DNA from: Candidatus Kuenenia stuttgartensis
GTDB taxonomy: Bacteria > Planctomycetota > Planctomycetia > Pirellulales > UBA1268
Direction: 5' to 3'
DNA: 59,994 nt
NCBI GenBank assembly: GCA_945870505.1
Contig: CAMBSN010000006.1
Location: 1 to 59,994, forward strand
Shown here: in pieces, positions 8,562 through 21,086 of the stretch
Layout: each line of letters begins with the position of its first letter
Position numbering within the stretch: the stretch's first letter is position 1
Notes under the pieces: generated by a model
Databases searched by the model: none
The model's input: only the letters and a program-made list of their open reading frames with translations
What the model was told of the DNA's origin: nothing
Translations under genes and position numbers: made by a program

Positions 8562-9506
8562 CTACCTGGACGATCCTTCCCTGGATGACTTCGCCACGAG
8601 GTCGACGGGAATCTCGAGCGGCTCCTCCGCCGGCTCGCTCAGGCGACACTCGATCCGCACGCCCCACGGCAGCACCTCGGCCGCGGTGACGACAGCCTCC
8701 ACGCCGTCGTACTCGGTCGAGACCTGAACGAGCGGCGTCGCGGCGAACGCGGGGCAGAATCCGACATGGGCGTGGGTCGCCTTGCCACCCGCCGGGATCG
8801 ACAGCCGCACGTGGCCGGAGATGCAGTCGGTGCCTTCGACCGACTCATATCGCTCCAGCCGCTGCTGCAGCCGACCTGGCGGTTCCGGTGATCCATCCGG
8901 GGCATGGGAAGCCGGTGAAGGCGGTGTCACTGGCGGCTGCTCTTCCCGACGCGTGGGCGATGGCGTGCCATGGTCGGTCGGCACCCTCGACGGCTGGCCC
9001 TTGAGCTCGGGATTGCCCCGGGGATTGATCTGGGGCTCGGCTGCGGGGGGCCGCCGTCGGCCGCCTTCCACCCCGCTCCGCATGCGTGGGGGAGGCAGTA
9101 CACCCACCGCGGCGGCCAGCGCGAGCGCCAGGACCGAGACCCAGTCACCGGATTTCGGCGGCAGCGCCACCGCCGCCACGCCGATCACGAGCCCGATCCG
9201 CGCCGCAATCGAACTGGCAAGATGAGTCCCGGCGCGACGGCCGGCGTCGGTGATGCCGAGGAGGACAAGGCCCCCGCCCAGCGTGATCCAGACGAGCCCC
9301 GGCTCAGCCGCAGTGAACCCACCTGCGAGACGCCGCGCCGCAAGCACGAGGCCACTCGTGGCGGCCGCTGCCGCCGCGAGGGCGGATGCCGACCGCACGA
9401 GTGGGGCTGTCATTGGCCCGGCTGGCGACCGACGAGTGACCGATCCCGGCAGCATGCCACCGGGCAGCGGAGTCAGTCGTCGGCCACCTGCCGGTAGGGT
9501 TGCCAT
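8562..9506 (-). CDS. membrane protein of unknown function with C-terminal soluble domain
   Basis: 314 residues from the ATG at 9506, which lies 2 bases after the metK stop; an upstream in-frame start would overlap metK. About four hydrophobic segments occupy roughly residues 35-130, followed by a proline/arginine-rich linker (about 130-205) and a C-terminal soluble domain beginning near LQQRLERYES. That domain carries paired cysteines (CISGHVRL and GFCPAF). I do not recognise the family. Position between metK and manC on the same strand suggests co-transcription, not function. Confidence 0.6.
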   Translation of the reverse strand: MATLPAGGRRLTPLPGGMLPGSVTRRSPAGPMTAPLVRSASALAAAAAATSGLVLAARRLAGGFTAAEPGLVWITLGGGLVLLGITDAGRRAGTHLASSIAARIGLVIGVAAVALPPKSGDWVSVLALALAAAVGVLPPPRMRSGVEGGRRRPPAAEPQINPRGNPELKGQPSRVPTDHGTPSPTRREEQPPVTPPSPASHAPDGSPEPPGRLQQRLERYESVEGTDCISGHVRLSIPAGGKATHAHVGFCPAFAATPLVQVSTEYDGVEAVVTAAEVLPWGVRIECRLSEPAEEPLEIPVDLVAKSSREGSSR

Positions 9507-9508
9507 TG

Positions 9509-10687
9509 TCAGCCGACAGCGGCGCCGGCCTTGGCGGCCTGGGCGAGTTTGGCGGCCTTGTCGGTGTTCTCCCACGAGAAGCCATCGCGGCCGAAGTGGC
9601 CGCCTGCGGCAGTCTTGCGGAAGATCGGCTTACGGAGTTCGAGGTACTCGATGATTCCCCGCGGCGTGAGCGGGAAGAACTCCCGCACCACCTCGCAGAG
9701 CCGCTCGTCGTCGACCTTGCCGGTGCCCTCGGTGTCCACGTTCACGCTCACCGGTTCGCTCACGCCGATGGCGTAGGCAAGCTGCACCTCGCAGCGGTCG
9801 GCCAAGCCGGCCGCGACGATGTTCTTGGCCACGTGGCGGGCCATGTAGGCAGCGCTGCGGTCGACCTTCGTCGGGTCCTTGCCGGAGAACGCACCGCCGC
9901 CGTGCCGGCCCCAACCGCCGTAGGTGTCGACGATGATCTTGCGGCCCGTGAGGCCACAGTCACCGTGAGGACCACCCACCACGAACCGCCCCGTGGGGTT
10001 GATGTGGTAGGTGATGTTCGAGGTATCGAGGTTCTTGGGCAGGAGTGGCTTGATGATCTTCTCGACGACGAACTTCCGGATGTCTTCGTTCGACACGTGC
10101 GGCGCGTGCTGCGTGGACACCACGATCGTGTCGAGGCGGACCGGCTTGTCGTCTTCGTACTCGACTGTCACCTGGCTCTTGGAGTCGGGCCGCAGCCAGT
10201 CCACCTCGCCCTTCTGTCGGGCCTCGGTGAGCCGGTTCAGGATCCGGTGCGAGAGGGCGATCGGCAGCGGCATGAGTTCCGGGGTCTCGTTGCAGGCGTA
10301 GCCGAACATCAAGCCCTGGTCGCCGGCACCGATGTCCTTTCCCGTCGTCTCGTCCTCGTTGACGCCCATGGCGATGTCGCCCGACTGCTTGCCGACCGCC
10401 ACGAGGACGGAGCAGGTGTCGGCCGCGATCCCCATCTCATCATCGGTGTAGCCCACCTCGCGGATCACGTCGCGGACCACCTTCTGGTAGTCGATCGTGC
10501 CCTTCGAGGTGATCTCGCCGGCGATCACGGCGAGGCCCGTGGTCACCATGGTCTCGCAGGCGACGCGGCTCTTCGGGTCGAGTGCGAGATAGGCGTCGAG
10601 GACGCCGTCGGAGATTTGGTCGGCCAACTTGTCCGGATGGCCCATGCTGACCGATTCACTCGTGAACAGATACTTGCCTCGTGCCAC
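9509..10687 (-). CDS. metK: S-adenosylmethionine synthase
   Basis: Methionine adenosyltransferase, 392 residues, the usual bacterial length. It makes AdoMet from ATP and methionine in the cytoplasm. Visible signatures: [20 protein letters not shown] at the N-terminus (ATP and Mg site), [12 protein letters not shown], the phosphate-binding [20 protein letters not shown], and [19 protein letters not shown]. All three domains are complete. The upstream gap to the Kdo transferase gene is about 110 bases. Confidence 0.97.
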   Translation of the reverse strand: MARGKYLFTSESVSMGHPDKLADQISDGVLDAYLALDPKSRVACETMVTTGLAVIAGEITSKGTIDYQKVVRDVIREVGYTDDEMGIAADTCSVLVAVGKQSGDIAMGVNEDETTGKDIGAGDQGLMFGYACNETPELMPLPIALSHRILNRLTEARQKGEVDWLRPDSKSQVTVEYEDDKPVRLDTIVVSTQHAPHVSNEDIRKFVVEKIIKPLLPKNLDTSNITYHINPTGRFVVGGPHGDCGLTGRKIIVDTYGGWGRHGGGAFSGKDPTKVDRSAAYMARHVAKNIVAAGLADRCEVQLAYAIGVSEPVSVNVDTEGTGKVDDERLCEVVREFFPLTPRGIIEYLELRKPIFRKTAAGGHFGRDGFSWENTDKAAKLAQAAKAGAAVG

Positions 10688-10799
10688 GGCGGAAGCCTCG
10701 TGCTGAAGGGTGGGGGACGTTGAGAGCTGGCCGGCGGGGCCGGTCGCCTCGGTGCAGCATTATCGGGAATGCTGCACGCTCGGCAACCCGCGAGTCGTG

Positions 10800-12116
10800 T
10801 CATGCGGTTTCCTGGCGGGGTTGGCCGCGAACGGGCAGTCGGTCGAGGATCATCCGGGCGGTCGCGGCGACGGCCCCTCGCTGGGAGGCCACGAACCGAC
10901 TGGCGTTGCCGCCGAGCCTGGCGGCCCAGACCGGGTCCTCGAGGCATCTGACGACGAAGGCGGTCAGCGCGGAGCCGTCAGCCACCACCACCGCCGCGTC
11001 GGCGTCGAGCAACCGGCGGACCTCGTCGCGGAAGTTGCGGGTGTTGGGCCCGAACGATACGGCCGCCCCGTAGGCCGCGGGTTCGAGCATGTTCTGCCCG
11101 CCGCGTTTGCCGTCGAGGCTGCCGCCCACGAAGGCGATGGCCGCGGTACCCCACCAGCAGCCGAGTTCGCCTGTGGTATCCACGAGGAGCGCGTGGCCTG
11201 CGGGCAGAGGCGTGGCATCCGTCAACTGGCTTCGGGCCGACCAGCCGACGTTGAGCCCGTCGAGCATCGCGGCAATGTCGGCCGTACGCTCGACGTGCCG
11301 TGGCACGATCACGAGTCGCAGTCGAGGATGCCGATCACGGAGGGCGAGGAACGTCTCGGTCGCGAGCCGCTCTTCGGGGTCCTGAGTGCTGCCGGCGAGG
11401 AACACCAGGTCGTCTGCCGCGAATCCCGCAAGCCGTCGCAGCTGCTCGACCTCAGGGGCGTGCCGGTCGCCCTTCACGCCGTCGAACTTCATCGATCCGG
11501 TGACGGTCACGTGGGGAGCGCCGAGGGCCGTGAACCGATCGGCATCGGCCTGCGATCGGGCGACCACGAGCGAGATCGACTCCAGCGTCCGCCGCACGAG
11601 CAGGCTGATCCTGGCGTAGCCCGCTGCGCTCCGCTCGCTCATTCGGCCGTTGGCGACGATGATCGGGATGCCGCGACGGCGGACGCGGGCCACGAGGTTG
11701 GGCCAGAGTTCGAGTTCGCCGAGCACGACGACATTGGGGCGGACGCGGTCGAGTACCCGGTCGATCGCCCAGGTGAAGTCGAGCGGGCAGGGAAAGGCGT
11801 GGTCGGCACCGAACCGTTTCGCCGCCACTTCGAGGCCGGTCGTCGTCGAACTCGAGATCATGCAGTCGAGCGGCGTTTCAGCCGCCGCCGCCTGCCGCCG
11901 TAGTTCCTCGGCCAGCACGGCGAGCAGCTGCGCCTCGCCGACGCTCACGCCATGGAGCCAGATCCGCGCGGCCCCGGCAGGCTTGGCGGCGACATCGATC
12001 GCGCCGGTGAATCGCACCCACGGAGCCGCCACCGGTCGCCCGCCGGAGAATCTCCGCCACACAACCCAAGGGAGGGCCAGCGTGGCGGCGAGGAGGTAGA
12101 GAATGTCCAGCAGCAC
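10800..12116 (-). CDS. waaA: 3-deoxy-D-manno-octulosonic-acid transferase (Kdo transferase)
   Basis: GT30-family WaaA/KdtA, about 438 residues. It moves Kdo from CMP-Kdo to lipid A precursor at the inner membrane, so the cell probably makes an LPS-like molecule. N-terminal membrane anchor (LLDILYLLAATLALPW), then WLHGVSVGEAQLL with the catalytic-region Glu, LGELELWPNL, MKFDG, AGSTQDPEE and the C-terminal nucleotide-binding VGGSLDGKRGGQNMLEPA. GTG at 12116 is chosen because the anchor begins there and GGAG lies 7 bases upstream; an in-frame ATG at 12215 would add 33 unconserved residues. Confidence 0.9.
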   Translation of the reverse strand: MLLDILYLLAATLALPWVVWRRFSGGRPVAAPWVRFTGAIDVAAKPAGAARIWLHGVSVGEAQLLAVLAEELRRQAAAAETPLDCMISSSTTTGLEVAAKRFGADHAFPCPLDFTWAIDRVLDRVRPNVVVLGELELWPNLVARVRRRGIPIIVANGRMSERSAAGYARISLLVRRTLESISLVVARSQADADRFTALGAPHVTVTGSMKFDGVKGDRHAPEVEQLRRLAGFAADDLVFLAGSTQDPEERLATETFLALRDRHPRLRLVIVPRHVERTADIAAMLDGLNVGWSARSQLTDATPLPAGHALLVDTTGELGCWWGTAAIAFVGGSLDGKRGGQNMLEPAAYGAAVSFGPNTRNFRDEVRRLLDADAAVVVADGSALTAFVVRCLEDPVWAARLGGNASRFVASQRGAVAATARMILDRLPVRGQPRQETA

Positions 12117-12224
12117 AATGCGGCTCCGGTGCGGGGGGGCCGCAGGACACGGAGGATAAAGGAGCGGGCCGTGCGTGAGGAGTGTTTCCTGGGCAGGCGA
12201 CGGCGGCATGCCCACGATCGAGCG

Positions 12225-13649
12225 CTACAGGCTGTAGAACTCCGCCCATTCCTTGCGCGGTGGGACTCCGGCCAGCAGATCGTTGGCCACCTCGTGGTTG
12301 GTGATCCGCCGCGTGGCAGGATCAAATGCGAGCTTCGCATTCACCCGCTGGGCGATTACCCCGAGGGCCATCGTCTGGCAGAGTGGCCCGGCCACGGCGA
12401 ACGGCGACCGGCACTTTTCTTCACCCTTGCAGGCAAGGAGAAAGTTCGCGAAGTGGTTGGACGGGCTCTTCGGCACCTCGGGCAGTGTGGCGGCGACCTC
12501 ACGGGCTTTCGACTCGGGGACGATGCGGAGCGTTTTGCCGTGCGAGCCCCCGACGAACGTGAGCCCCTCTCCGTAGATCACCTTGCCGGGCTGGAGCCGT
12601 CTCTCGCTTCGTGGTCCCGATGCGGCTGACGAGGCTTCGTCTCCAGGCTCGCCCGCTTCGTCGGGGAGCGGCGGCAGGTTGTCCGTGCCGTCGTACCAGG
12701 TGAGTTCCACTGGCGGCTTGGCTCCCCGGGCCGGGAAGCGAAACGCAAGCGTCGATGCCTGTGGGAAGATAAACGGGTTGTGCCCCTCGAGCTTCACTGC
12801 CTCCACCTCGGTTGGCAGGCCGAGATCGAGGAACTCGTGCGCCGTGTCGATCAGGTGCGCCCCCCAGTCGCCGAGGGCACCGTTGCCGAAGTCGAACCAC
12901 GACCGCCAGTCCCCGTTGACGTAGCCCTTGTTGTAGTCGTGGAAGGCGGCCGTCGAGAGCCAGGCGTCCCAGTCGAGCGTCTCGGGAACGGGCTGCTTCG
13001 GGAGATAGCCCGAGACCTCCATGCCGTGCCAGCGGCGGGGGCTGTTCATGTGGGCCGTGATGCGGGTGACGTTCTTGATCACGCCGGCATCGACCCACTC
13101 CTTGAACTGGAAGTAGTTGGCCTCCGAGTGCCCCTGGTTGCCCATCTGCGTGGCGACCTTGTATTTCTCCGCCGCAGCCATCATCAGTTCAACCTGGCGG
13201 AAGCTGTGGGCCATCGGCTTCTCGCAGTAGACGTGCTTGCCCAGCGACATCGCCAGCATGGCGATGGGGAAGTGCGAGAAGTCGGGAACGGCCACGCTCA
13301 CGGCGTCGATGTCGTTGCCAATGGCGTCGAACATGGCGCGGAAGTCGCGGAACTGCGGGACGTCAGGGAAGAGCTTGAGCACATCCTGCGTGTGAGTGGC
13401 CCCCATGTCGGTGTCGCAGAGGGCCACGACGGTCGCGAGGCCCGTGTCATGCAGGGCCTTCACGTCCTCCTTTCCGCGGTGGCCGATGCCACAGCACGCC
13501 AGCCGGACCTTGTCGCCGGAGCCGGCGGCCCGCGCGGCGCGGAGCGGGCCGAGCGTGCTCGAGCCGGCCGCGAGGCCAGCAACGGCTCCGGACAGAAACG
13601 AGCGGCGGCCGATCGACTCAGCCGTGGGTCCGCGACGGATGGATGCCAT
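12225..13649 (-). CDS. Tat-exported Gfo/Idh/MocA-family oxidoreductase
   Basis: 474 residues. The N-terminus has a twin-arginine signal (GRRSFLSGAVAGLAAGSS), so a folded, cofactor-loaded enzyme is probably exported. The Rossmann region has CCGIGHRGKE and the family motif EKPMAHS (Lys-Pro after CEKP), followed by the QMGNQGHS and DWGAHLIDTA blocks of the planctomycete sugar-oxidoreductase group. Likely NAD(P)-dependent oxidation of a sugar or cyclitol. The ATG at 13649 has CGGAG about 7 bases upstream and is preferred over an in-frame ATG 24 bases earlier. Such genes are highly duplicated in planctomycetes. Confidence 0.85.
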   Translation of the reverse strand: MASIRRGPTAESIGRRSFLSGAVAGLAAGSSTLGPLRAARAAGSGDKVRLACCGIGHRGKEDVKALHDTGLATVVALCDTDMGATHTQDVLKLFPDVPQFRDFRAMFDAIGNDIDAVSVAVPDFSHFPIAMLAMSLGKHVYCEKPMAHSFRQVELMMAAAEKYKVATQMGNQGHSEANYFQFKEWVDAGVIKNVTRITAHMNSPRRWHGMEVSGYLPKQPVPETLDWDAWLSTAAFHDYNKGYVNGDWRSWFDFGNGALGDWGAHLIDTAHEFLDLGLPTEVEAVKLEGHNPFIFPQASTLAFRFPARGAKPPVELTWYDGTDNLPPLPDEAGEPGDEASSAASGPRSERRLQPGKVIYGEGLTFVGGSHGKTLRIVPESKAREVAATLPEVPKSPSNHFANFLLACKGEEKCRSPFAVAGPLCQTMALGVIAQRVNAKLAFDPATRRITNHEVANDLLAGVPPRKEWAEFYSL

Positions 13650-13714
13650 GCTGTGCTCCGGGGCGAATGCCAAGGGCTTTTGGGCGAGGTTCGAACGATG
13701 TGAGCCGGCCCGCG

Positions 13715-17245
<3,531 letters not shown>

Positions 17246-17399
17246 AGATGAGGAGTCGTGTGGGCCGGGGGCTGGTCCGGCCGGGGCGGGGCACGGGCCG
17301 GCGGCGGTGGGCCACCGGGATCCGAAAAACGCGGGCAACCCACGATTCTCGCGGGGAAGCCACTCAGTGGTCAAGGCGACCGGCTACGGCCCCAGTCAC

Positions 17400-18719
17400 T
17401 CACTCGACGGGGTGCCCGCGATCGGGCCCAAGATCGACGGCCGCCGAACGTGGCGGCAGGAACCAGCCCAGGGGCGTGCGTCTGACGCGGGCTTCGCCGC
17501 GGGAGAATCGTTCCCACGCCTCGGCATAACTGAGGTCCTCGCGTTTGGCGAGCCTCAGGCCGGAGTAGCCGGCAAACGACGCCAGCAGGACACGAAAGGG
17601 AGTCATGGCCTGCGAGAGGTCGACCGTCATCGCGATCCGACGCAGTGCGTCGGTTTCCCGTCCCCAGGTGGACGCGTAGGCAGACAATCCGGCATCCAGC
17701 GCATCGCGATGGTCATGGAGGCACCGGGCCAGCACCGTCGCACCCTCCATGGCCGCATTCACTCCCTGTCCGACAGGAGGCACCGGTGCGCCGGCATCCC
17801 CGAGGAGCGCCACCCGGCCGGAGACGAGCGAAGAGCAGCGTTTGGTTTTGCCGGTCGGCAGACACTGGCGGTGGCTGAAGTCCTCGACCATGGCCTGTGA
17901 AGCGAAATGCCGCAGCAGCGGATGCGCCTGGTCAAGAAAACGACGGGCATCCTCGCTTGAGCCAAATCGCATGGGTCCGTTGAATCCGATCTGGCAGAAC
18001 CACCGGGGGTCGGCGGGGCCGGCCGGGCCGTTGATCGCCCCAGCCACGGCCATCACGGGCTGCACCGCCAGCACGTAGAGATACTGCGGATCCAGCTCAT
18101 CAAGATGCTGATCCAGGTGCAGCATGAGGGAGTGGTTGCCCAGATCGGCACCCTCGACCGAAAAGCCGCTCGAGTGATCGGCGATGGCCCGCCGCACGCC
18201 GCTGCCACCGCCGTCACACCCCACGACCAGATCAAACCGCCGCAGTTCGCCAGGGGCGTCGCTCCGTGAAGCGATGCGGAGCCCTGGCTGGCCCGCATCG
18301 ACGAGGGTCGCCTCCGCGCCGAAATGCAGGGTGACGGAACTCGCATGCCTCTCCCGCAGGTGGGCCTGCAGGCAGCGGCAGATGTCACCGCGGCTCCCCG
18401 TCCAACCCCTGCCGTGGTAACGCTCCTCAGCGTAGCCAGCCCCAAGTCGACGGAGCAAGGGATGAGGGGCAATCTTCAGCCCCTTGAAGTGAATGAGCTC
18501 GGCATCAAAACGGTCGGTGATGTCGATATGCCGTGCCGCACGGAGGCCGTGGCCGGTGATGTCGATCGTGTAGCTACGGTCGGGGTTGTAGGTTTCAACG
18601 CTGAAGTGGTCTTCCGCGCGATCGAAAACTGAGACCTCGAACCCACCCTGCTGGGCCAAGGCCGCAGCGAACGTCAAGCCAGCAGGCCCGGCACCAACGA
18701 CACCTACCGAAATTGTCAT
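17400..18719 (-). CDS. FAD-dependent monooxygenase, kynurenine-3-monooxygenase-like
   Basis: Class A flavoprotein hydroxylase of 439 residues. N-terminal FAD-binding GAGPAGLTFAAALA, the RGDICRCL helix that contacts FAD, DLVVGCDGGGSGVRRA (DG motif), and GRVALLGDAGAPVPPVGQG (GD motif) are all present and in order. The sequence around YNPDRSYTIDITGHGL resembles kynurenine 3-monooxygenase, but no other kynurenine-pathway gene is nearby, so the substrate is open. ATG at 18719 has GGAG 8 bases upstream; a longer frame to 18851 is not needed. It diverges from the alcohol dehydrogenase gene. Confidence 0.82.
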   Translation of the reverse strand: MTISVGVVGAGPAGLTFAAALAQQGGFEVSVFDRAEDHFSVETYNPDRSYTIDITGHGLRAARHIDITDRFDAELIHFKGLKIAPHPLLRRLGAGYAEERYHGRGWTGSRGDICRCLQAHLRERHASSVTLHFGAEATLVDAGQPGLRIASRSDAPGELRRFDLVVGCDGGGSGVRRAIADHSSGFSVEGADLGNHSLMLHLDQHLDELDPQYLYVLAVQPVMAVAGAINGPAGPADPRWFCQIGFNGPMRFGSSEDARRFLDQAHPLLRHFASQAMVEDFSHRQCLPTGKTKRCSSLVSGRVALLGDAGAPVPPVGQGVNAAMEGATVLARCLHDHRDALDAGLSAYASTWGRETDALRRIAMTVDLSQAMTPFRVLLASFAGYSGLRLAKREDLSYAEAWERFSRGEARVRRTPLGWFLPPRSAAVDLGPDRGHPVE

Positions 18720-18885
18720 GCCATGTCTCCGTTGAGGTGCCCAGCGGGCGGATCGTATCGTGCCACGTTCGCGCCGGCCAGTTGTGGAAGTTCCGTGACA
18801 CGCCATATCCTTGTCTCCTGCAGCCGCAAGGATTGAAACCGCGGCCTGCACGCGTGTCTCCGCACTCCTCCGCAGGTGTCACCCC

Positions 18886-19929
18886 ATGATTACTTCGAAG
18901 GCCTACGCCGCCTTTTCAGCCACCAAGCCACTTCGGCCCTTTCGCCTTGAGCGACGCGACCCTCGGCCGGACGACATCGTCATCGAGATCGCCTATTGCG
19001 GCATCTGCCACTCCGATATCCATACCGCCCGAGGTGAATGGGGGCCAACCGCCTACCCGTGCGTGCCGGGGCATGAGATCGTCGGCACGGTCGTCGCTGC
19101 AGGCAAAAAGGTCCGCGGCTTCAAACTCGGAGACCTTGCTGGCGTCGGCTGCCTGGTGGATTCCTGCGGCACGTGCAAGCCGTGCCGGGCCAGCGAGGAG
19201 CAGTTCTGCCAGAAGCACATTTCGTTCACGTACAACAGCACCGAGCAGGACGGCACGACGCCCACTCAAGGCGGCTACTCCACCCACATCGTCGTCAGGG
19301 AGAAGTACGCCTTTCGGATCAAGAAAGGCGTCCCCTTGGCCCGTGTCGCGCCGCTCTTATGCGCCGGCATCACCACCTATTCGCCGCTCAAGCGGCACAA
19401 GATCGCCAAGGGGCACCGCGTCGGCGTGGTTGGGCTCGGCGGTCTCGGCCATATGGCGGTGAAGCTCGCGCGGGCGATGGGGGCACACGTCACGGTGTTC
19501 AGCACGTCTCCCGGCAAAGAGCGAGACGCCAAGAAGCTCGGTGCCAACGACTTCGTGCTCAGCACGAAACCCGAGAGTTTTGGGCCGCTGACGGGCACCC
19601 TCGATTTCATCATCGACACCGTGTCGGCGAAGCACGACTTCACTCCGTATCTCATGGCCCTCAAGAATGACGCCACCATGGTCCTCGTTGGTGCCTCGCC
19701 TGATGCGAGCGAAGTGGTTGCTTCCGCGCTCATCATGGGCCGCAAACGGCTCGCTGGATCTCTGATCGGTGGAGTGCGGGAGACGCAGGAGATGCTCGAT
19801 TTCTGCTTCCGCAAGAAGATCTATTGCGACATCGAGCTGATCCCGGCGTCAAAGATCAACGAGGCCTACGAGCGAACGATCAAGGGCGACGTAAAGTATC
19901 GTTTCGTGATCGACGCCGCGACGTTCTAA
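18886..19929 (+). CDS. zinc-dependent NADP alcohol dehydrogenase (YahK/cinnamyl type)
   Basis: Medium-chain dehydrogenase of 347 residues. Catalytic zinc ligands: C38 in CGICH, H63/E64 in GHE and a downstream Cys. Structural zinc ligands: C94, C97, C100 and C108 (CGTCKPCRASEEQFC). The cofactor loop is VGLGGLGHMA. The pattern fits the YahK/AdhC aldehyde reductases that prefer NADPH. The start at 18886 gives the usual N-terminus; the upstream extension is arginine-rich and unlikely. Monocistronic by appearance, 54 bases before the PhnP-like gene. Confidence 0.9.
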   Translation: MITSKAYAAFSATKPLRPFRLERRDPRPDDIVIEIAYCGICHSDIHTARGEWGPTAYPCVPGHEIVGTVVAAGKKVRGFKLGDLAGVGCLVDSCGTCKPCRASEEQFCQKHISFTYNSTEQDGTTPTQGGYSTHIVVREKYAFRIKKGVPLARVAPLLCAGITTYSPLKRHKIAKGHRVGVVGLGGLGHMAVKLARAMGAHVTVFSTSPGKERDAKKLGANDFVLSTKPESFGPLTGTLDFIIDTVSAKHDFTPYLMALKNDATMVLVGASPDASEVVASALIMGRKRLAGSLIGGVRETQEMLDFCFRKKIYCDIELIPASKINEAYERTIKGDVKYRFVIDAATF

Positions 19930-19983
19930 TCCAGGTCAGCCGCGAAGCCCCAGCCTCGGCCGCCGCCCCCGATAACCCGCCTC

Positions 19984-20820
19984 ATGTCGTCCACCGAAAT
20001 CCAGCATTCCGAGTCCACCCGGCCGCCACTCGGTGTTGGTCGCGATGTGACCGGTCGGCTCGTTTTCCTTGGCACCGGCACGAGCACCGGGGTGCCGCTC
20101 GTCGGCTGCGGCTGCGAGACGTGCACCAGCGGCGATTCACGGGACGTGCGGACCCGGACGAGCGTCCTCCTCGGTCTTCCGGGCGGGCATCTGCTGATCG
20201 ACACCACGCCCGACCTCCGGAACCAGTTGCTTCGCGAACGGATCGGTCGGGTTGATGCCGTCCTCTACACGCACGATCACGTGGACCACGTCTACGGCCT
20301 TGATGACCTCCGGCCGCTCTGTTTTGCGACCGGTCGGTCGATTCCGCTGTATTGCGAGGAGCGGGTCGAGAACCGGATCCGCAAGGCCTTCGACTATGCC
20401 TTCGCGGCTGGCCCGCCCCTCGGCGGCGGCGTGCCCAAGGTGACCTTCGAAAGGATCTCGGCGACTCCGTTCGAAGTCTTGGGCAGCCGCATCACTCCGC
20501 TGCGGCTGCGGCACGGAGTGTTTGACGTGCTCGGCTTCCGGGTCGGAAACGTCGCCTACTGCACCGACACAAACGGTATTCCGGACGAAACCTGGCCGCT
20601 GCTGGAGGGGCTCGACGTCCTCGTGCTCGACTGCCTACGGGCCAATCGGCATCCGACGCACTTCAGCATCGATGAGGCATTGGCGGCTGCGGCCCAGGTG
20701 GGAGCGCGGCGGACGCTCTTTGTCCACATGGCCCACGACATCCGGCACGCTGAGATCGCAGCGACACTCCCGCCGGGCGTGGAACTGGCGGTCGACGGGC
20801 TGGAAGTGCCGCTCGCGTAA
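19984..20820 (+). CDS. PhnP-like metallo-beta-lactamase-fold phosphodiesterase
   Basis: 278 residues. GTGTSTGVPLVGCGCETC near residues 30-47 carries the cysteines typical of PhnP-like and lipoate-associated MBL hydrolases, and THDHVDHVYGLDDLRP (residues 96-111) is the HxHxDH dinuclear metal site. Later histidines lie in RHGVFDVLGF, NRHPTHFS and VHMAHD. PhnP hydrolyses cyclic ribose phosphates in phosphonate metabolism; no other phn gene is visible, so the substrate is uncertain. An unconserved stretch of about 24 residues precedes the domain. The 3' end is followed by a repeat cluster. Confidence 0.82.
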   Translation: MSSTEIQHSESTRPPLGVGRDVTGRLVFLGTGTSTGVPLVGCGCETCTSGDSRDVRTRTSVLLGLPGGHLLIDTTPDLRNQLLRERIGRVDAVLYTHDHVDHVYGLDDLRPLCFATGRSIPLYCEERVENRIRKAFDYAFAAGPPLGGGVPKVTFERISATPFEVLGSRITPLRLRHGVFDVLGFRVGNVAYCTDTNGIPDETWPLLEGLDVLVLDCLRANRHPTHFSIDEALAAAAQVGARRTLFVHMAHDIRHAEIAATLPPGVELAVDGLEVPLA

Positions 20821-20857
20821 GAGCGGTCACACGTGATCCCGCGGCTCTCCCCCGTAG

Positions 20858-20876
20858 CACAGGTTTTCAACCTGTG
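20858..20876. repeat. short palindrome, CACAGG family
   Basis: CACAGGTTTTCAACCTGTG, preceded by GTAG, in the convergent junction between the PhnP-like and hydrolase genes. It lies 25 bases left of the E2 element; a matching palindrome lies 17 bases to its right. Confidence 0.85.
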
Positions 20877-20901
20877 TGTCTTCACGTTTCGCAGTGGGCT
20901 C

Positions 20902-21031
20902 GGGGCTGCCCATGCCCATCGCCGGATGCTCACTCCGGGCATCCTGCCCTCCGTTCGCTCGATGCTTTCTCCGCTTCGCCATCGTGGCTCCGCGGAGAAA
21001 GCAACGCCGGCTCCCGGGCACGGGCAGCCCC
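20902..21031 (+). repeat. 130-bp terminal-inverted-repeat element, copy E2
   Basis: Ends are GGGGCTGCCC and its reverse complement, as in E1. The inner hairpin is GGGCA/TGCCC around TCC (20937-20949), different bases from E1 but still paired. A second, long stem pairs 20963-20974 with 20992-21003 (12 bp, no mismatch) and encloses GCCA/TGGC. The copy is bracketed by CACAGG-type palindromes on both sides, so the two repeat families form a compound unit here. Confidence 0.82.
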
Positions 21032-21048
21032 TCGCTGCTGCCCCGTAG

Positions 21049-21067
21049 CACAGGTTGTCAACCTGTG
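21049..21067. repeat. short palindrome, CACAGG family
   Basis: CACAGGTTGTCAACCTGTG preceded by GTAG, right-hand partner of the palindrome at 20858 around element E2, and 20 bases from the 3' end of the hydrolase gene. Confidence 0.85.
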
Positions 21068-21086
21068 TGCTTTCCACGAGCGGCGG

